64,000 nt of DNA, taken from contig JAUIAS010000006.1 in assembly GCA_030425395.1 (NCBI GenBank), positions 62,001 to 126,000 of the forward strand, given 5' to 3'. A program made the translations under genes and the position numbers. Shown piece by piece: positions 26,731 to 37,664 of this stretch. Every line of letters starts with the position of its first letter. The stretch's first letter is position 1. Source of the stretch: Alphaproteobacteria bacterium. Its GTDB lineage: Bacteria > Pseudomonadota > Alphaproteobacteria > Rhodobacterales > Rhodobacteraceae. The notes below the pieces were generated by a model. That model saw only the letters and a program-made list of their open reading frames with translations, was not told where the DNA came from and ran no database searches.

Positions 26731-28572
26731 TTACTGAAAGGAGGACAGAACGGCGTTCAGCGCCTGTTGGTCGATCTGGGGCCGGGCGCGCAGCTGCACG
26801 TCGCGGACATAGGTTTCAAACACGGCCTGGGCCAGAGCCTGATCCAGTTCACCCGCCAGCGCATCGCGCAGACGCGCCATGTCGCCGCCGGTTTCCGCCG
26901 CGGCTGTGCCATCGAGGCGCAGAACAAAGGCCGCGCCGGGCGTTTCAATCACTCGGACCTCTCCCACCTCCATGTCGAAGGCGGCAGAAACAAGCGACCG
27001 TGGCGCACCGTCGATCACGCCGGAACGGACCAGATCGCTGACCTTGTTTGCCTCCAGCCCAGCGGTGGCAAAGCCCCCGTCAGTCTTGAGCGTGTCTGCC
27101 TGCGCGCGTGCCTGATCGGCCAGAGCGCGGCCAAGGGCATCGGCGCGCCAGTCCCGCGCCACACGATTGCGCGCGTCGGCAAAGGGTTCGGGGCGCGGCT
27201 CGAGCCGTTCATCCACGCGCAGGGCAAAAACGCCACCGTCATCCATGTAGGCGATCTCGGGATAGTCATCGACCGACGCGGCTGCTGCCGCTTCGCGGAA
27301 CCCTTCGTAGGCTGCGATCCCGTCGCTGCTTCCGTTCGTCCAGTCGATTGTGCCGAGGGTCATGTCGGTTTCGGAAGCGAGGTCTTCTAGCGTGGCCCCA
27401 CCGGCGAGCATGTCGTCAAAGCTTTGGGCGCTGGTCTCGATCACCCGGCGGGCACGGTCCTGCGCCAATTCGGCGCGCAATTCAGTGCGGGCCTCGTCGA
27501 ACGGCGTCACCTGTGCGGCAAGAATGCCATTCACGCGGAACAGAGCCGGGCCGATTGAGGTCGGGAGCGGGCCGACCACAGCACCGGCATCCGCCGCGAA
27601 CACGTCTGCCCCTGCGGCATCCAGATCGGTTTGCGTGACGTCTCCCAGATCCACATCCCCAAGCGTCAACCCACGTTGCTCGACCAGCAATTCAAAGGTG
27701 GTCCCGCCAACGGCAAGCTGCGCCATCGCATCGGTTGCGGCCGCGTCATCTGCAAAGATCAGGCGTTCGACGAGGCGGCGCTCGGGGCGATCGTAATCGT
27801 CATTGCGTTCGTCATAGAGCGCGCGCAGCGCCTCTTCGTCGACCTCGACGCTGTCCAACAGGGCATCTGGGGTCAGCGATGCATAGGTAATCTTTTTGGT
27901 CAAAGGCAGGGTATAGGCGTCGATGTTGTCGTCATAGAACGCTTTCAGGGTCGCGTCATCGGGATCGGCCAGCGGGGTGGTCAGCGCCTCTTCGCCAAGC
28001 CGCGCCCAGGTCAGATCGCGGCGGGCTCCTACGAATTCGACAATCACGTCGGTCAGCGTATCGGGCATGGCGATACCGCCGGTGATTGCCTGTTGCACGA
28101 TGGTCCGGGCGCTTTCATCGCGCAGGTCGTCTTCGAATTCGGCCACGGTGATGCCCGCGTTTTGCAGGGCAAAGCGATAGGTTTCTGGGTCGAACGCGCC
28201 GTTCAGGCCCTGAAAGGCCTGAATGTTCACGATCTCGCGTTGCAGGTTCTCGTCGCCCATCGACAGGCCGATTTCGGTCGCCTCGTTATCGAGAGAGGCG
28301 AGCGTGACCAGACGGCCCAACACGATCTGGTCAAGGCCCAGTTCCTGCAGGCGAGAGGCAGGCAGGCGCTGGCCGGTCTGGGCCTCGACGGCGCGGACCT
28401 CGCGTTGAAGCTCGCGGGCAAATTCGTCAATGCCGATGGGTTCTTCACCGGCCATACCCACCGAACGGACGGTGCCAGAGAAATTCGTAGCACCAAAACC
28501 GGCAAGGCCGATGATCAGCAGGCCAAGAAGCACCCAGACGGCGGTTTTCGAAACTGTATTGCGCGCGGCCAT
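26731..28572 (-). CDS. Peptidylprolyl isomerase, PpiD/SurA-like membrane-anchored chaperone
   Basis: 613 residues. A single N-terminal membrane segment (about 11-29, AVWVLLGLLIIGLAGFGATN) is followed by a SurA_N-like helical region and a parvulin-like domain (about 240-370), then a second PPIase-like C-terminal region. This is the PpiD architecture: a periplasmic chaperone near the Sec translocon that helps outer-membrane and secreted proteins fold. Sequence in the parvulin region is divergent, so isomerase activity is uncertain. Confidence 0.88.
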   Translation of the reverse strand: MAARNTVSKTAVWVLLGLLIIGLAGFGATNFSGTVRSVGMAGEEPIGIDEFARELQREVRAVEAQTGQRLPASRLQELGLDQIVLGRLVTLASLDNEATEIGLSMGDENLQREIVNIQAFQGLNGAFDPETYRFALQNAGITVAEFEDDLRDESARTIVQQAITGGIAMPDTLTDVIVEFVGARRDLTWARLGEEALTTPLADPDDATLKAFYDDNIDAYTLPLTKKITYASLTPDALLDSVEVDEEALRALYDERNDDYDRPERRLVERLIFADDAAATDAMAQLAVGGTTFELLVEQRGLTLGDVDLGDVTQTDLDAAGADVFAADAGAVVGPLPTSIGPALFRVNGILAAQVTPFDEARTELRAELAQDRARRVIETSAQSFDDMLAGGATLEDLASETDMTLGTIDWTNGSSDGIAAYEGFREAAAAASVDDYPEIAYMDDGGVFALRVDERLEPRPEPFADARNRVARDWRADALGRALADQARAQADTLKTDGGFATAGLEANKVSDLVRSGVIDGAPRSLVSAAFDMEVGEVRVIETPGAAFVLRLDGTAAAETGGDMARLRDALAGELDQALAQAVFETYVRDVQLRARPQIDQQALNAVLSSFQ

Positions 28573-28647
28573 GACGCCCCCTTTTGCTCAGTTGGTCCGT
28601 ATCTACGCGCGACGGCTGGCAGGGACAAGATCAGAAGAAAGCCAAGA

Positions 28648-29820
28648 TCAGAACGAAAGGCCCGACAGGCGTGAAAAGAACGCGGCGATGCCGGGGCGAT
28701 CCAGATTGGCAAAAGCAATGCGCAGGTGCCGCGCGCCGTGGCCGTCGTCGGTTTCGGGAACGAACATGGTCGCGGGCAACAGCAGGATCCCTGCCTCCGA
28801 CACAAGCCGGCGGGCGACGTCCTGCGCGCCCATGTCGAAAGGGTGGGACACATAGGCGAAATAAGCGCCCAATCCGGCAAGCCCCCAGCCCCGATCGGCC
28901 AGCGCCGAGAACCCTTCGGCCATGGCGGCGCGGCGGGCCAGAACCTCAAGGCGTTCGCCGGCCAGCCAGTCATCCAGATTGCGCAGCCCCCAAAGCGCGC
29001 CTATCTGGCCGACCTGCGCCGGGCAGATTGTCACCGTATCGAGAAACTTTTCAATCTGGGCCAGCCGCGCAGGGTCTGTGACCAGCGCGCCAACCCGATG
29101 CCCGGTCAAGCGGTAGGCCTTGGAAAAGGAATAAAGGTGGATCAGGGTTTTGCGCCAGTCGGGGTCGGTGAACAGATCGTGCGGGGCCCCGTCGCTTGCG
29201 TGAAAATCACGGTAGGTTTCATCCACCACCAGCGCGATGCCCCGCGACTTGGCAAGATCGTACAACGCGCGCAAGAGCGCGGGGGGATATTCGACACCGG
29301 CTGGATTGTTCGGACTGACCAGCACGATGGCGCGGGTGCGCGGTCCGATCAACGCGGCGGCGGCCTGCGGATCGGGCAGAAGATCCGCACCGGTGGGCAG
29401 GGGCACAGCGCGCACACCCGCCATATCCAGCCACATCTTGTGATTGAAATACCACGGCGTTGGGAGAATGACCTCATCCCCTTCGGCGGTCAGCGATGCC
29501 ATCGTGGCAGCGAATGCCTCGTTGCAGCCTGCAGTAATGGCGACATCCGCCGCCGTCACCGCGCCGCCGTAAAGGCGCTGAATGCGCCCGGCCAGTTCCG
29601 CGCGTAGCGCGGGAAGGCCCAGAACAGGGCCATAGAGATGGGCGGCCGGATCGTCCAGAACCGCCTGAGCCAAGGCTTCGCGCAAGGCGCGCGGCGGCGG
29701 GTCCACCGGCGCGGCCTGGCTGACGTTCATCAAAGGACGATCTTTCGCGAACTCGACCCCGTCGAGCCAGCGATAGGCTTCCGGGATGGGCGGGGAGAAT
29801 GTCGCGGAGGTTCGGGTCAA
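28648..29820 (-). CDS. Pyridoxal-phosphate-dependent aminotransferase (class I/II)
   Basis: 390 residues. VSPNNPAGVEYP, VVDETYRDFH and the PLP-lysine block YSFSKAYRLTGHRVGAL (Lys near 231) define a fold-type I aminotransferase. Amino donor unknown. Start: TTG 29820 is chosen because the family-like N-terminus (SATFSPPIPEAYRWLDGV) begins there. The only upstream ATG lies within the dispersed repeat and would translate repeat sequence. The internal ATG at residue 31 would delete conserved sequence. Confidence 0.85.
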   Translation of the reverse strand: MTRTSATFSPPIPEAYRWLDGVEFAKDRPLMNVSQAAPVDPPPRALREALAQAVLDDPAAHLYGPVLGLPALRAELAGRIQRLYGGAVTAADVAITAGCNEAFAATMASLTAEGDEVILPTPWYFNHKMWLDMAGVRAVPLPTGADLLPDPQAAAALIGPRTRAIVLVSPNNPAGVEYPPALLRALYDLAKSRGIALVVDETYRDFHASDGAPHDLFTDPDWRKTLIHLYSFSKAYRLTGHRVGALVTDPARLAQIEKFLDTVTICPAQVGQIGALWGLRNLDDWLAGERLEVLARRAAMAEGFSALADRGWGLAGLGAYFAYVSHPFDMGAQDVARRLVSEAGILLLPATMFVPETDDGHGARHLRIAFANLDRPGIAAFFSRLSGLSF

Positions 29821-29843
29821 GGTCGCGTCTTTCGCTTTATTGA

Positions 29844-29963
29844 GCGCCTTCGGCGCACATGATGGTTTTGCGCTGCCTGCGGCAGCGCGACGCCTCCGGC
29901 GGGAGTATTTGGTGCCAGAAGAAGGGCGTGTCGGGTTGCTGCTTCTTCTGGCCAAAAATGCTC
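29844..29963. repeat. Dispersed intergenic repeat, inverted pair (copies C and C2) with hairpins
   Basis: The region has a GCGCC-ttc-GGCGC hairpin (29844-29856), a GCGCTGCC-tgc-GGCAGCGC hairpin (29870-29888), the reverse-oriented core GCCTCCGGCGGGAGTATT...CAGAAGAAG (29892-29924), and then a partial forward core CTTCTTCTGGCC (from 29942). It lies between the aminotransferase start and the gpt stop. Confidence 0.75.
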
Positions 29964-30005
29964 AAACTGCGGACCGTTCGCTGTTGTTCCGCCGGTTTGG
30001 GTGGC

Positions 30006-30524
30006 TCAGGGACCGTTGCGGTAGGGTTCCACGTATTGCAGGGCCATGTCCCAGGGAAAGAAGATCCAGGTGTCCTGACTGACTTCGGTGATGAAGGTTT
30101 CCACTTGTGGGCGGCCCTGGGGTTTGGCGTAGACCGTGGCCACGTGCGCCTTGGGATAGAGAGAGCGCACCAGTTCAAGAGTTTTGCCGCTGTCAACGAG
30201 GTCGTCGATGATCAGGATGCCTTCACCGTCGCCCATCAGGGCCGGGTCGGGGGATTTCAGAACTTCGGCATCTCGGCGGTCATCGGCCTTGCCGCCGCCC
30301 GAGTGATAGCTTTTGACGCTGATCGTATCGACAGTGCGGATGTCCAGTTCGCGGGCCACGATCATGGCGGGGGCCATTCCGCCGCGCGTGATCGCCACGA
30401 CGGCCTTCCAGCCGCCGTCGTCCGGGCCTTGGCCGTCGAGGCGCCATGCAAGAGCGCGGCTGTCGCGGTGGATCTGGTCCCAGCTGACGTGGAAGCCTTT
30501 TTCATGTGGCAGGCGGTCTGTCAT
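30006..30524 (-). CDS. gpt: Xanthine (xanthine-guanine) phosphoribosyltransferase
   Basis: 172 residues. Salvages xanthine/guanine to XMP/GMP with PRPP. The PRPP-binding motif [17 protein letters not shown] and [19 protein letters not shown] are visible. ATG 30524 has GGAGAGAG directly upstream, better than the in-frame ATG at 30545. fabI lies 51 bases upstream on the same strand. Confidence 0.93.
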   Translation of the reverse strand: MTDRLPHEKGFHVSWDQIHRDSRALAWRLDGQGPDDGGWKAVVAITRGGMAPAMIVARELDIRTVDTISVKSYHSGGGKADDRRDAEVLKSPDPALMGDGEGILIIDDLVDSGKTLELVRSLYPKAHVATVYAKPQGRPQVETFITEVSQDTWIFFPWDMALQYVEPYRNGP

Positions 30525-30575
30525 GATGTCTCTCTCCGAAAACAAATGCGGTGGCAGGGGGCGGATCTGGCCGGG

Positions 30576-31382
<807 letters not shown>

Positions 31383-31499
31383 CGTCGTTTCCTCTGCCAT
31401 CTATAACTGTATCCAAGGACTTTCCTTTAGGCTATTGGACAAACGCCATCAAGTCTGCGCTTGGATATCACAGCGACGGCGCAGCACAGGAGACACCGA

Positions 31500-32105
31500 A
31501 TGAGCGACCGGACAGGACTATTCTCGGGCGATGATCCGTTTGCCATTGCCCGTGCATGGTTGGCCGAGGCCGAAAAGAGCGAGGTGAACGATCCCAACGC
31601 CATAGCGCTTGGCACCGTCGATGGGGACGGATTGCCAAACGTACGGATGGTACTTCTGAAAGAGATCGAGGCGGATGCCTTTGTCTTTTATACCAATTAC
31701 GAAAGCACCAAGGCCCGCGAAATTGATCAGGCGGGCAAGGCGGCGTTCGTGATGCATTGGAAATCCTTGCGTCGGCAGATTCGCGTTCGCGGTATGGTTG
31801 AGCGCGAGGAGGGGCCGCAGGCGGATGACTATTACAAGTCCCGCTCTCTCAAAAGCCGGCTAGGCGCGTGGGCGTCGCGGCAATCCCAACCGCTGGGCAG
31901 CCGGTCCGCCTTGATGGCCGAGGTGGCACGGGTCACGGCCCGGCACGGCACCGATCCGGAGCGCCCACCGTTCTGGGGCGGCTATCGTATCAGACCACTT
32001 GAGATCGAATTCTGGGCGGATGGGGCGTTCCGGTTGCATGATCGTTTTGTTTGGAATAGGGCCGCGCTATCGGCGGATTGGCGCGTAACGCGTTTGCAGC
32101 CATAA
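31500..32105 (+). CDS. pdxH: Pyridoxamine 5'-phosphate oxidase
   Basis: 201 residues, FMN split-barrel. Oxidises PNP/PMP to pyridoxal phosphate. [33 protein letters not shown] and [18 protein letters not shown] with the C-terminal WRVTRLQP are family hallmarks. ATG 31500 matches the usual N-terminus; the longer frame from 31461 does not. Several PLP enzymes are encoded in this window. Confidence 0.95.
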   Translation: MSDRTGLFSGDDPFAIARAWLAEAEKSEVNDPNAIALGTVDGDGLPNVRMVLLKEIEADAFVFYTNYESTKAREIDQAGKAAFVMHWKSLRRQIRVRGMVEREEGPQADDYYKSRSLKSRLGAWASRQSQPLGSRSALMAEVARVTARHGTDPERPPFWGGYRIRPLEIEFWADGAFRLHDRFVWNRAALSADWRVTRLQP

Positions 32106-32220
32106 GCGCAAATTTGCTAGTAATTTATAATATGTATTTTGTTTAGACAATTATTTCGTTAGGGCCATCCGTCTCGTTGCGCGAGGCAGGATAGTCAAAT
32201 CAAATAAGAAGGTGGGGAAA

Positions 32221-32745
32221 GTGGCAGAAGATATGAGCACATCAATCCGTGTCTCAGGAACGGTAAAGTGGTTCGATCCCGTAAAGGGATTTGGGTTTGT
32301 CATGGCTGATGGTGGTGGTGAAGATATCCTGCTGCACATCAACGTGTTGCGGAATTTTGGACAGAATTCCGTGGCAAATGATTCGCGCGTTGACATTGTG
32401 GCCTGTCGGACAGAACGCGGCATTCAGGCGACCGAGATCGTGAGCATCGTTCCACCAGAGCGGGAAAAGTCTGCGGAGCTGGGCGAATTGGCCGATGTGC
32501 CACGCGAGGCCATCAAGCAAGTTGCTCTGGAACCGGCGCGGGTCAAGTGGTTTGATCGGGCCAAGGGGTTCGGGTTTGCCAACGTATTTGGGCGCGACGA
32601 AGACGTGTTCCTGCATATCGAGGTGATCCGGGCGTCGGGTTTGGCGGATCTGCAACCCGGCGAGGCGTTGGCCGTTCGGGTGATAGATGGCAAGCGGGGC
32701 CGCATGGCGGCCGAGGTGCTTGCCTGGGACGCGGCAACAGAATGA
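32221..32745 (+). CDS. Cold-shock protein with two cold-shock domains
   Basis: About 174 residues with two CSDs: GTVKWFDPVKGFGFVMADG (RNP1 KGFGFV) in the N-half and RVKWFDRAKGFGFANVFG in the C-half, separated by an acidic linker. Single-strand nucleic-acid binding, probably an RNA chaperone. Start: GTG 32221 has AAGAAGG eight bases upstream; ATG 32233 and GTG 32212 are alternatives. A TATAAT box at 32126-32131 in an AT-rich stretch leaves a leader of about 80-90 bases. Its stop overlaps the DUF192 start (ATGA). Confidence 0.9.
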   Translation: MAEDMSTSIRVSGTVKWFDPVKGFGFVMADGGGEDILLHINVLRNFGQNSVANDSRVDIVACRTERGIQATEIVSIVPPEREKSAELGELADVPREAIKQVALEPARVKWFDRAKGFGFANVFGRDEDVFLHIEVIRASGLADLQPGEALAVRVIDGKRGRMAAEVLAWDAATE

Positions 32746-33242
32746 TTGCGCGGGGCTTTACAGGGGCGTTTCGCCGGTTTGTCGGCGCGGCGGTTCTGTT
32801 TGTGGCCAGTGTCGGGCTTGGTGCAACGGCGGTGCGGGCAGAGTGCCGGGCCGATCAGGTGGATCTGCGGGGAAGCTGGGGGCAGATGCGGTTTTCTGTC
32901 GAAGTGGCCGACGATCCCCGTGAACGCGCACGCGGGCTGATGTTTCGCGAAAGCATGGGCACCTACAACGGAATGCTGTTCGTTTATGAGTTCCCTCAGA
33001 AGGTTGCCTTCTGGATGAAAAACACGCTGATCCCTCTCGACATGATATTTGTCGATGAGCAGGGGCAGGTTGCGCATGTGCACCATGAAGCCGTGCCGGG
33101 CGATCTGTCACCGATCCCCGGTGGCGACAATATTTTCGCCGTGCTGGAGATCAACGGCGGGTTGGCGCGGCGCTTTGGGATCGGGCCCGGAGACGTGATG
33201 CGGCACCCATCTTTTCAGACCGATCCGATTTGGCCCTGCTAA
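32742..33242 (+). CDS. DUF192 family secreted protein
   Basis: 166 residues. An N-terminal signal peptide (about 1-32, cleavage near VRAEC) is followed by the DUF192 fold: ERARGLMFRESM, GMLFVYEFPQKVAFWMKNTLIPLDMIFVDEQG... and VLEINGGLARRFGI. Periplasmic; function unknown in the family. The four-base overlap with the double cold-shock gene suggests coupled translation, an arrangement I believe recurs in Rhodobacteraceae. A CGGTTTT/AAAACCG hairpin (33245-33268) just after the stop may be a weak terminator. Confidence 0.88.
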   Translation: MIARGFTGAFRRFVGAAVLFVASVGLGATAVRAECRADQVDLRGSWGQMRFSVEVADDPRERARGLMFRESMGTYNGMLFVYEFPQKVAFWMKNTLIPLDMIFVDEQGQVAHVHHEAVPGDLSPIPGGDNIFAVLEINGGLARRFGIGPGDVMRHPSFQTDPIWPC

Positions 33243-33296
33243 GGCGGTTTTTGGGCTTTTCAAAACCGATTGGCGAGGATAGGAAGGCGCACGGTC

Positions 33297-33373
33297 CGGG
33301 GCGTGGCGCAGTCTGGTAGCGCACCTGTTTTGGGTACAGGGGGTCGTGAGTTCGAATCTCGCCGCCCCGACCA
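33297..33373 (+). tRNA. tRNA-Pro (anticodon TGG)
   Basis: 77 bases with encoded CCA. Acceptor CGGGGCG pairs with CGCCCCG. The anticodon stem CCTGT/ACAGG closes the loop TTTGGGT, giving anticodon TGG, and the T-arm contains GTTCGAATC. No integrase or duplicated 3' end was found downstream, so it is not an occupied attachment site. Confidence 0.97.
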
Positions 33374-33995
33374 TTTCCAACATATTGGAACGCGACACGA
33401 CCGGCATCTTGCCGGTCGCGCTGCGCGTTTGTTCAGAATCGCCTGACCATGATCTGCCACTACATTTGGTAGTGCTCTGGCGGTGCTTTCTACCACATCG
33501 TGTGAAATTGTCGGGGGAGCCGGATTCTGCGGGCGGTGCCGTAGGGGGATGGGTGCCCGAGTGCAACAGTTTCGGCGGGCAAATCGGGCGAGGCGATTCT
33601 CTCCCGGATTTTGGGAAATCCGCATCAATATCCAGCAAGACACCGCAAAATAAGCGAGAATTCCGTTTAGCTGCGCGCGGGGTCAAATGACTGAATCAGT
33701 CCCTTTGAAAGAGCGTTCACGGGTCAACACAAAAGTTTTCATTTTTCGTCAAAAATGCCGTTGACCGAACCCATCAGAATACGTCAGTTTGTGCGAGCAA
33801 GTCGCTGAGCCACTAGATATAGTGTTCGTGGGCAGCGGAGTGTGGGGACACGGCAATACACTTTGATACAAAAGGCGGCGAAGCCAGTGCGCGCGGGCAA
33901 CCGGGCAGCGCGGCGGGGTGTTTTGACTGTCTGTTCCGGAAAAACAAAATTTTGCGCCTTTGACGGGCGCGCGTGGTCAGACAGAGGCAGCTGCG
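33374..33995. other. 622-base intergenic region between tRNA-Pro and nrdJ
   Basis: No convincing gene. Contents: a perfect hairpin CGACCGGC-atctt-GCCGGTCG (33398-33418) just after the tRNA, without a T-run; a CACTAC...GTAGTG dyad near 33457-33474; a relatively AT-rich stretch (33700-33790); and an NrdR-type box at 33810-33825 with a GTGT...ACAC dyad after it. The long gap suggests a regulated nrdJ leader. I see no clear cobalamin riboswitch core. Confidence 0.55.
33810..33825 (+). promoter_or_regulatory. NrdR-box-like operator upstream of nrdJ
   Basis: CCACTAGATATAGTGT is a near-perfect dyad close to the NrdR consensus acaCwAtATaTwgtgt. A weaker relative, ACACTTTGATACAA, lies at 33858-33871. 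NrdR represses ribonucleotide reductase genes when dATP/ATP is high, and usually binds paired boxes. TATAGT inside the box could be the -10. Confidence 0.6.
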
Positions 33996-36900
33996 ATGAA
34001 AATTGAAAGAAAATTCACCAAGGCCGGACAGGATGCGTATGCAGATCTGGAATTCGTCCCGGTAACGTCGGAAATCCGCAACCCCGACGGCACCGTCGTG
34101 TTCCGTCTTGAGAATATGGAGGTTCCGCGCAGCTGGAGCCAGGTGGCAAGCGACGTCATCGCCCAAAAGTATTTCCGCAAGGCCGGGGTGCCCAACCGGC
34201 TCAAGAAGGTGCGCGAAAAGGATGTGCCCGAATTCCTGTGGCGGTCGGTTCCGGCCGATGACGCGGTCGAGTTCGAGGGCGAAACCTCGTCCAAGCAGGT
34301 GTTTGACCGGCTGGCTGGTGCCTGGGCCTATTGGGGCTGGAAGGGCGGATACTTTACAGACGAAGAAGACGCCCGCGCCTATTTCGACGAAATGCGGTAT
34401 ATGCTGGCCACGCAGCGCGGTGCGCCGAATTCGCCGCAGTGGTTCAACACCGGCCTTCACTGGGCGTATGGAATCGACGGCCCGGCGCAGGGGCACTACT
34501 ATGTCGACTACAAGACCGGCAAGCTGACCAAGTCCAAATCATCTTACGAGCATCCGCAGCCGCACGCCTGCTTTATCCAGTCTGTCGCAGACGATCTGGT
34601 CAACGAAGGCGGCATCATGGATCTGTGGGTCCGCGAGGCGCGCTTGTTCAAATATGGCTCGGGCACTGGCACCAACTTCAGCCATCTGCGGGGCGAGGGC
34701 GAAAAGCTGTCGGGCGGTGGCAAGTCGTCGGGCCTGATGGGCTTTCTCAAGATTGGCGACCGCGCCGCCGGTGCGATCAAGTCTGGTGGGACCACGCGCC
34801 GCGCCGCCAAGATGGTGATTTGCGACGCGGACCACCCGGATATCGAAGACTTCATCAACTGGAAGGTCATCGAAGAGCAAAAAGTCGCGTCTCTGGTCGC
34901 GGGCTCCAAGATGCACGAGGCCAAGCTGAACGCATTGTTCGAGGCGATCCGCACGTGGGATGGCCGCGAGGAAGACGCCTATGATCCCGCTGTCAACGAT
35001 GCGCTGAAATCGGTGATCCGCGACGCCAAGAGGGCCGCGATTCCCGAAACCTATATCAAGCGGGTTCTCGACTATGCCCGTCAGGGCCACACAGCGATCG
35101 AATTCCCGACCTATGACACCGATTGGGATTCCGAAGCCTACAACTCGGTCTCCGGGCAAAACTCCAACAACTCTATCCGGGTCACCGATGCGTTTCTCTA
35201 CGCAGTGGAAAAGGATGCCGAATGGGAGCTGATCAACCGCGTTGACGGCAAGGTTGCCCGCACCGTTCGGGCCCGCGACCTGTGGGATCAGGTCGGCCAC
35301 GCCGCGTGGGCCTGTGCCGATCCGGGCATTCAGTATCACGACACGGTCAACGCATGGCACACGTGCCCCGAAGACGGCCCGATCCGCGGATCGAATCCCT
35401 GTTCGGAGTATATGTTCCTTGACGATACCGCCTGTAACCTCGCCTCGATGAACCTGCTGACCTTCCTCAAGGACGGTGAGTTCCAGGTCGAAGACTATAT
35501 GCACGCCTCGCGTCTGTGGACGGTTACGCTCGAAATTTCCGTGACGATGGCGCAGTTCCCCTCGAAGGAAATCGCGCAATTGTCCTATGACTTCCGCACG
35601 CTGGGGCTGGGTTATGCCAACATCGGCGGGCTGCTGATGAACATGGGCTTTGGCTATGACAGCGATGAGGGCCGCGCGCTTTGTGGTGCCTTGACCGCGA
35701 TCATGACCGGTGTGGCCTATGCCACCTCCGCGGAAGTGGCCGGCGAACTGGGGGCTTTCGCGGGCTATGAGCGCAACCGCGATCACATGCTGCGTGTCAT
35801 GCGCAACCACCGCCGCGCCGCCCATGGCGCAGCCGACGGCTACGAAGATGTCAACGTAAAGCCGGTGCCGCTGGACGCGGCCAACTGTCCGGACCAGCGT
35901 TTGGTGGCTGTCGCCCGCGCGGCCTGGGACGAGGCCCTGAGCCTTGGTGAAAAGAACGGCTACCGCAACGCGCAATCCACCGTGATCGCGCCAACCGGCA
36001 CCATCGGTCTGGTCATGGATTGCGACACCACCGGAATCGAGCCCGATTTCGCATTGGTCAAATTCAAGAAACTCGCCGGTGGCGGTTACTTCAAGATCAT
36101 CAACCGGTCGGTTCCCGCAGCGCTCGAAAAGCTGGGCTACGGCTCGGCCGAGATCGAGGAAATCGTATCCTACGCGGTTGGCCACGGAACCATCGGCAAC
36201 GCGCCGGGCATCAACCACACCACGCTGGCCGGTCACGGCTTTGGGGCGAATGAACTGGCCAAGGTTGACGCGGCACTCGCGCAGGCCTTTGACATCCGCT
36301 TTGTGTTCAACCAGTGGACCCTGGGCGAAGAGTTCTGCACGCAGGTTCTGGGCATTCCGTCGGCCAAGCTGAACGATCCGACCTTTGATTTGCTGCGGCA
36401 TCTGGGTTTCTCGAAAAAGGACATCGAGGCGGCCAACGATCACGTCTGCGGAACCATGACGCTGGAGGGGGCACCCCACCTCAAGCCCGAGCATTACGCG
36501 ATCTTCGATTGCGCCAACCCTTGCGGAAAAAAGGGCAAGCGCTTCCTTGGCGTGAACAGCCACATCACCATGATGGCAGCGGCACAAAGCTTCATCTCGG
36601 GCGCGATCTCCAAGACGATCAACATGCCCAATGATGCCAGCATCGAAGATTGCCAGAAGGCCTATGAATTGTCTTGGTCGCTGGGCATCAAGGCCAATGC
36701 GCTCTATCGCGATGGATCCAAGCTCAGCCAGCCGCTCGCCGCGGCGCTGGTCGAGGACGATGACGAAGCAGCCGAGATTCTGGAAACCGGGGCACCCGCC
36801 GCCAAGGCGCAGGTTCTGGCCGAAAAGATCATCGAAAAAGTCGTGGTCAAGGAAATCGTCCGTTCGCACCGCGAAAAGATGCCCGAACGCCGCAAGGGAT

Positions 36901-37664
36901 ATACCCAAAAGGCCATCGTTGGCGGCCACAAGGTATATCTGCGCACCGGTGAATACAGCGACGGCAACCTAGGCGAAATCTTCATCGACATGCACAAGGA
37001 AGGTGCCGGCTTCCGCGCGATGATGAACAACTTTGCCATCGCCGTGTCCGTCGGTCTGCAATATGGTGTGCCGCTCGAAGAGTTCGTGGACGCCTTCACC
37101 TTTACCAAGTTCGAACCCGCGGGCATGGTGCAGGGTAACGACAGCATCAAGAACGCCACCTCGATCCTCGACTATATCTTCCGCGAACTCGCGGTGAGCT
37201 ATCTCGATCGCACCGATCTGGCCCATGTCAAACCCGAAGGCGCGTCCTTCGACGATCTGGGCCGCGGTGAGGAAGAGGGCGTGTCCAACGTCAGCGAAAT
37301 CAGCGAAACCGCCGCGTCGCGGTCGCTTGAGGTGCTCAAGCAGATCAGCTCCACCGGCTATCTGCGCAAGCGACTGCCGCAGGAACTCGTCGTGCTGCAG
37401 GGCGGTCAGACCCTCAATACCGCCAGCCTCGCCGAGGCGGTCACCGTCAGCGCCCCTTCAGCGGCGCAGGGCAACGTCGCGGTGGCCACGACAACGACAA
37501 CCGTCGCGGCGTCTTCCAGCGCGACCGGGCTTGACGCGCGGGTCAAGGCGCGGATGCAGGGCTATGAGGGCGAAGCCTGCGGCGAATGCGGAAACTACAC
37601 GCTGGTGCGCAACGGCACCTGCATGAAGTGCAACACATGCGGCGGCACCTCCGGGTGTAGCTGA
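33996..37664 (+). CDS. nrdJ: Adenosylcobalamin-dependent (class II) ribonucleoside-diphosphate reductase
   Basis: 1,222 residues. Reduces ribonucleotides using a B12-derived thiyl radical, independent of oxygen. [18 protein letters not shown] and [14 protein letters not shown] in the N-half, [21 protein letters not shown] with conserved Cys/Glu, and the C-terminal cysteine cluster [20 protein letters not shown] (zinc-ribbon-like, likely redox shuttle) are seen. ATG 33996 has GAGG nine bases upstream. A terminator follows at 37907-37932. cobK (49424) elsewhere in the window fits a B12-making host. Confidence 0.97.
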   Translation: MKIERKFTKAGQDAYADLEFVPVTSEIRNPDGTVVFRLENMEVPRSWSQVASDVIAQKYFRKAGVPNRLKKVREKDVPEFLWRSVPADDAVEFEGETSSKQVFDRLAGAWAYWGWKGGYFTDEEDARAYFDEMRYMLATQRGAPNSPQWFNTGLHWAYGIDGPAQGHYYVDYKTGKLTKSKSSYEHPQPHACFIQSVADDLVNEGGIMDLWVREARLFKYGSGTGTNFSHLRGEGEKLSGGGKSSGLMGFLKIGDRAAGAIKSGGTTRRAAKMVICDADHPDIEDFINWKVIEEQKVASLVAGSKMHEAKLNALFEAIRTWDGREEDAYDPAVNDALKSVIRDAKRAAIPETYIKRVLDYARQGHTAIEFPTYDTDWDSEAYNSVSGQNSNNSIRVTDAFLYAVEKDAEWELINRVDGKVARTVRARDLWDQVGHAAWACADPGIQYHDTVNAWHTCPEDGPIRGSNPCSEYMFLDDTACNLASMNLLTFLKDGEFQVEDYMHASRLWTVTLEISVTMAQFPSKEIAQLSYDFRTLGLGYANIGGLLMNMGFGYDSDEGRALCGALTAIMTGVAYATSAEVAGELGAFAGYERNRDHMLRVMRNHRRAAHGAADGYEDVNVKPVPLDAANCPDQRLVAVARAAWDEALSLGEKNGYRNAQSTVIAPTGTIGLVMDCDTTGIEPDFALVKFKKLAGGGYFKIINRSVPAALEKLGYGSAEIEEIVSYAVGHGTIGNAPGINHTTLAGHGFGANELAKVDAALAQAFDIRFVFNQWTLGEEFCTQVLGIPSAKLNDPTFDLLRHLGFSKKDIEAANDHVCGTMTLEGAPHLKPEHYAIFDCANPCGKKGKRFLGVNSHITMMAAAQSFISGAISKTINMPNDASIEDCQKAYELSWSLGIKANALYRDGSKLSQPLAAALVEDDDEAAEILETGAPAAKAQVLAEKIIEKVVVKEIVRSHREKMPERRKGYTQKAIVGGHKVYLRTGEYSDGNLGEIFIDMHKEGAGFRAMMNNFAIAVSVGLQYGVPLEEFVDAFTFTKFEPAGMVQGNDSIKNATSILDYIFRELAVSYLDRTDLAHVKPEGASFDDLGRGEEEGVSNVSEISETAASRSLEVLKQISSTGYLRKRLPQELVVLQGGQTLNTASLAEAVTVSAPSAAQGNVAVATTTTTVAASSSATGLDARVKARMQGYEGEACGECGNYTLVRNGTCMKCNTCGGTSGCS

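Noticed and set aside
33421-33480. Possible cobalamin riboswitch before nrdJ
   Set aside because: A GCCACT word is present, but the B12-box and surrounding conserved core are not.
33297-33995. tRNA-Pro as an integration site
   Set aside because: No integrase, no repeated tRNA 3' end, no foreign gene downstream.
34539-36929. Very long antisense open frames, e.g. 796 codons opposite nrdJ; also opposite katG (61479-63821), the indolepyruvate oxidoreductase gene (217-2172) and gltX/gltA (13232-15733)
   Set aside because: Each mirrors a well-identified gene. High GC3 suppresses stop codons in the antisense frame, and the peptides show no family motifs.
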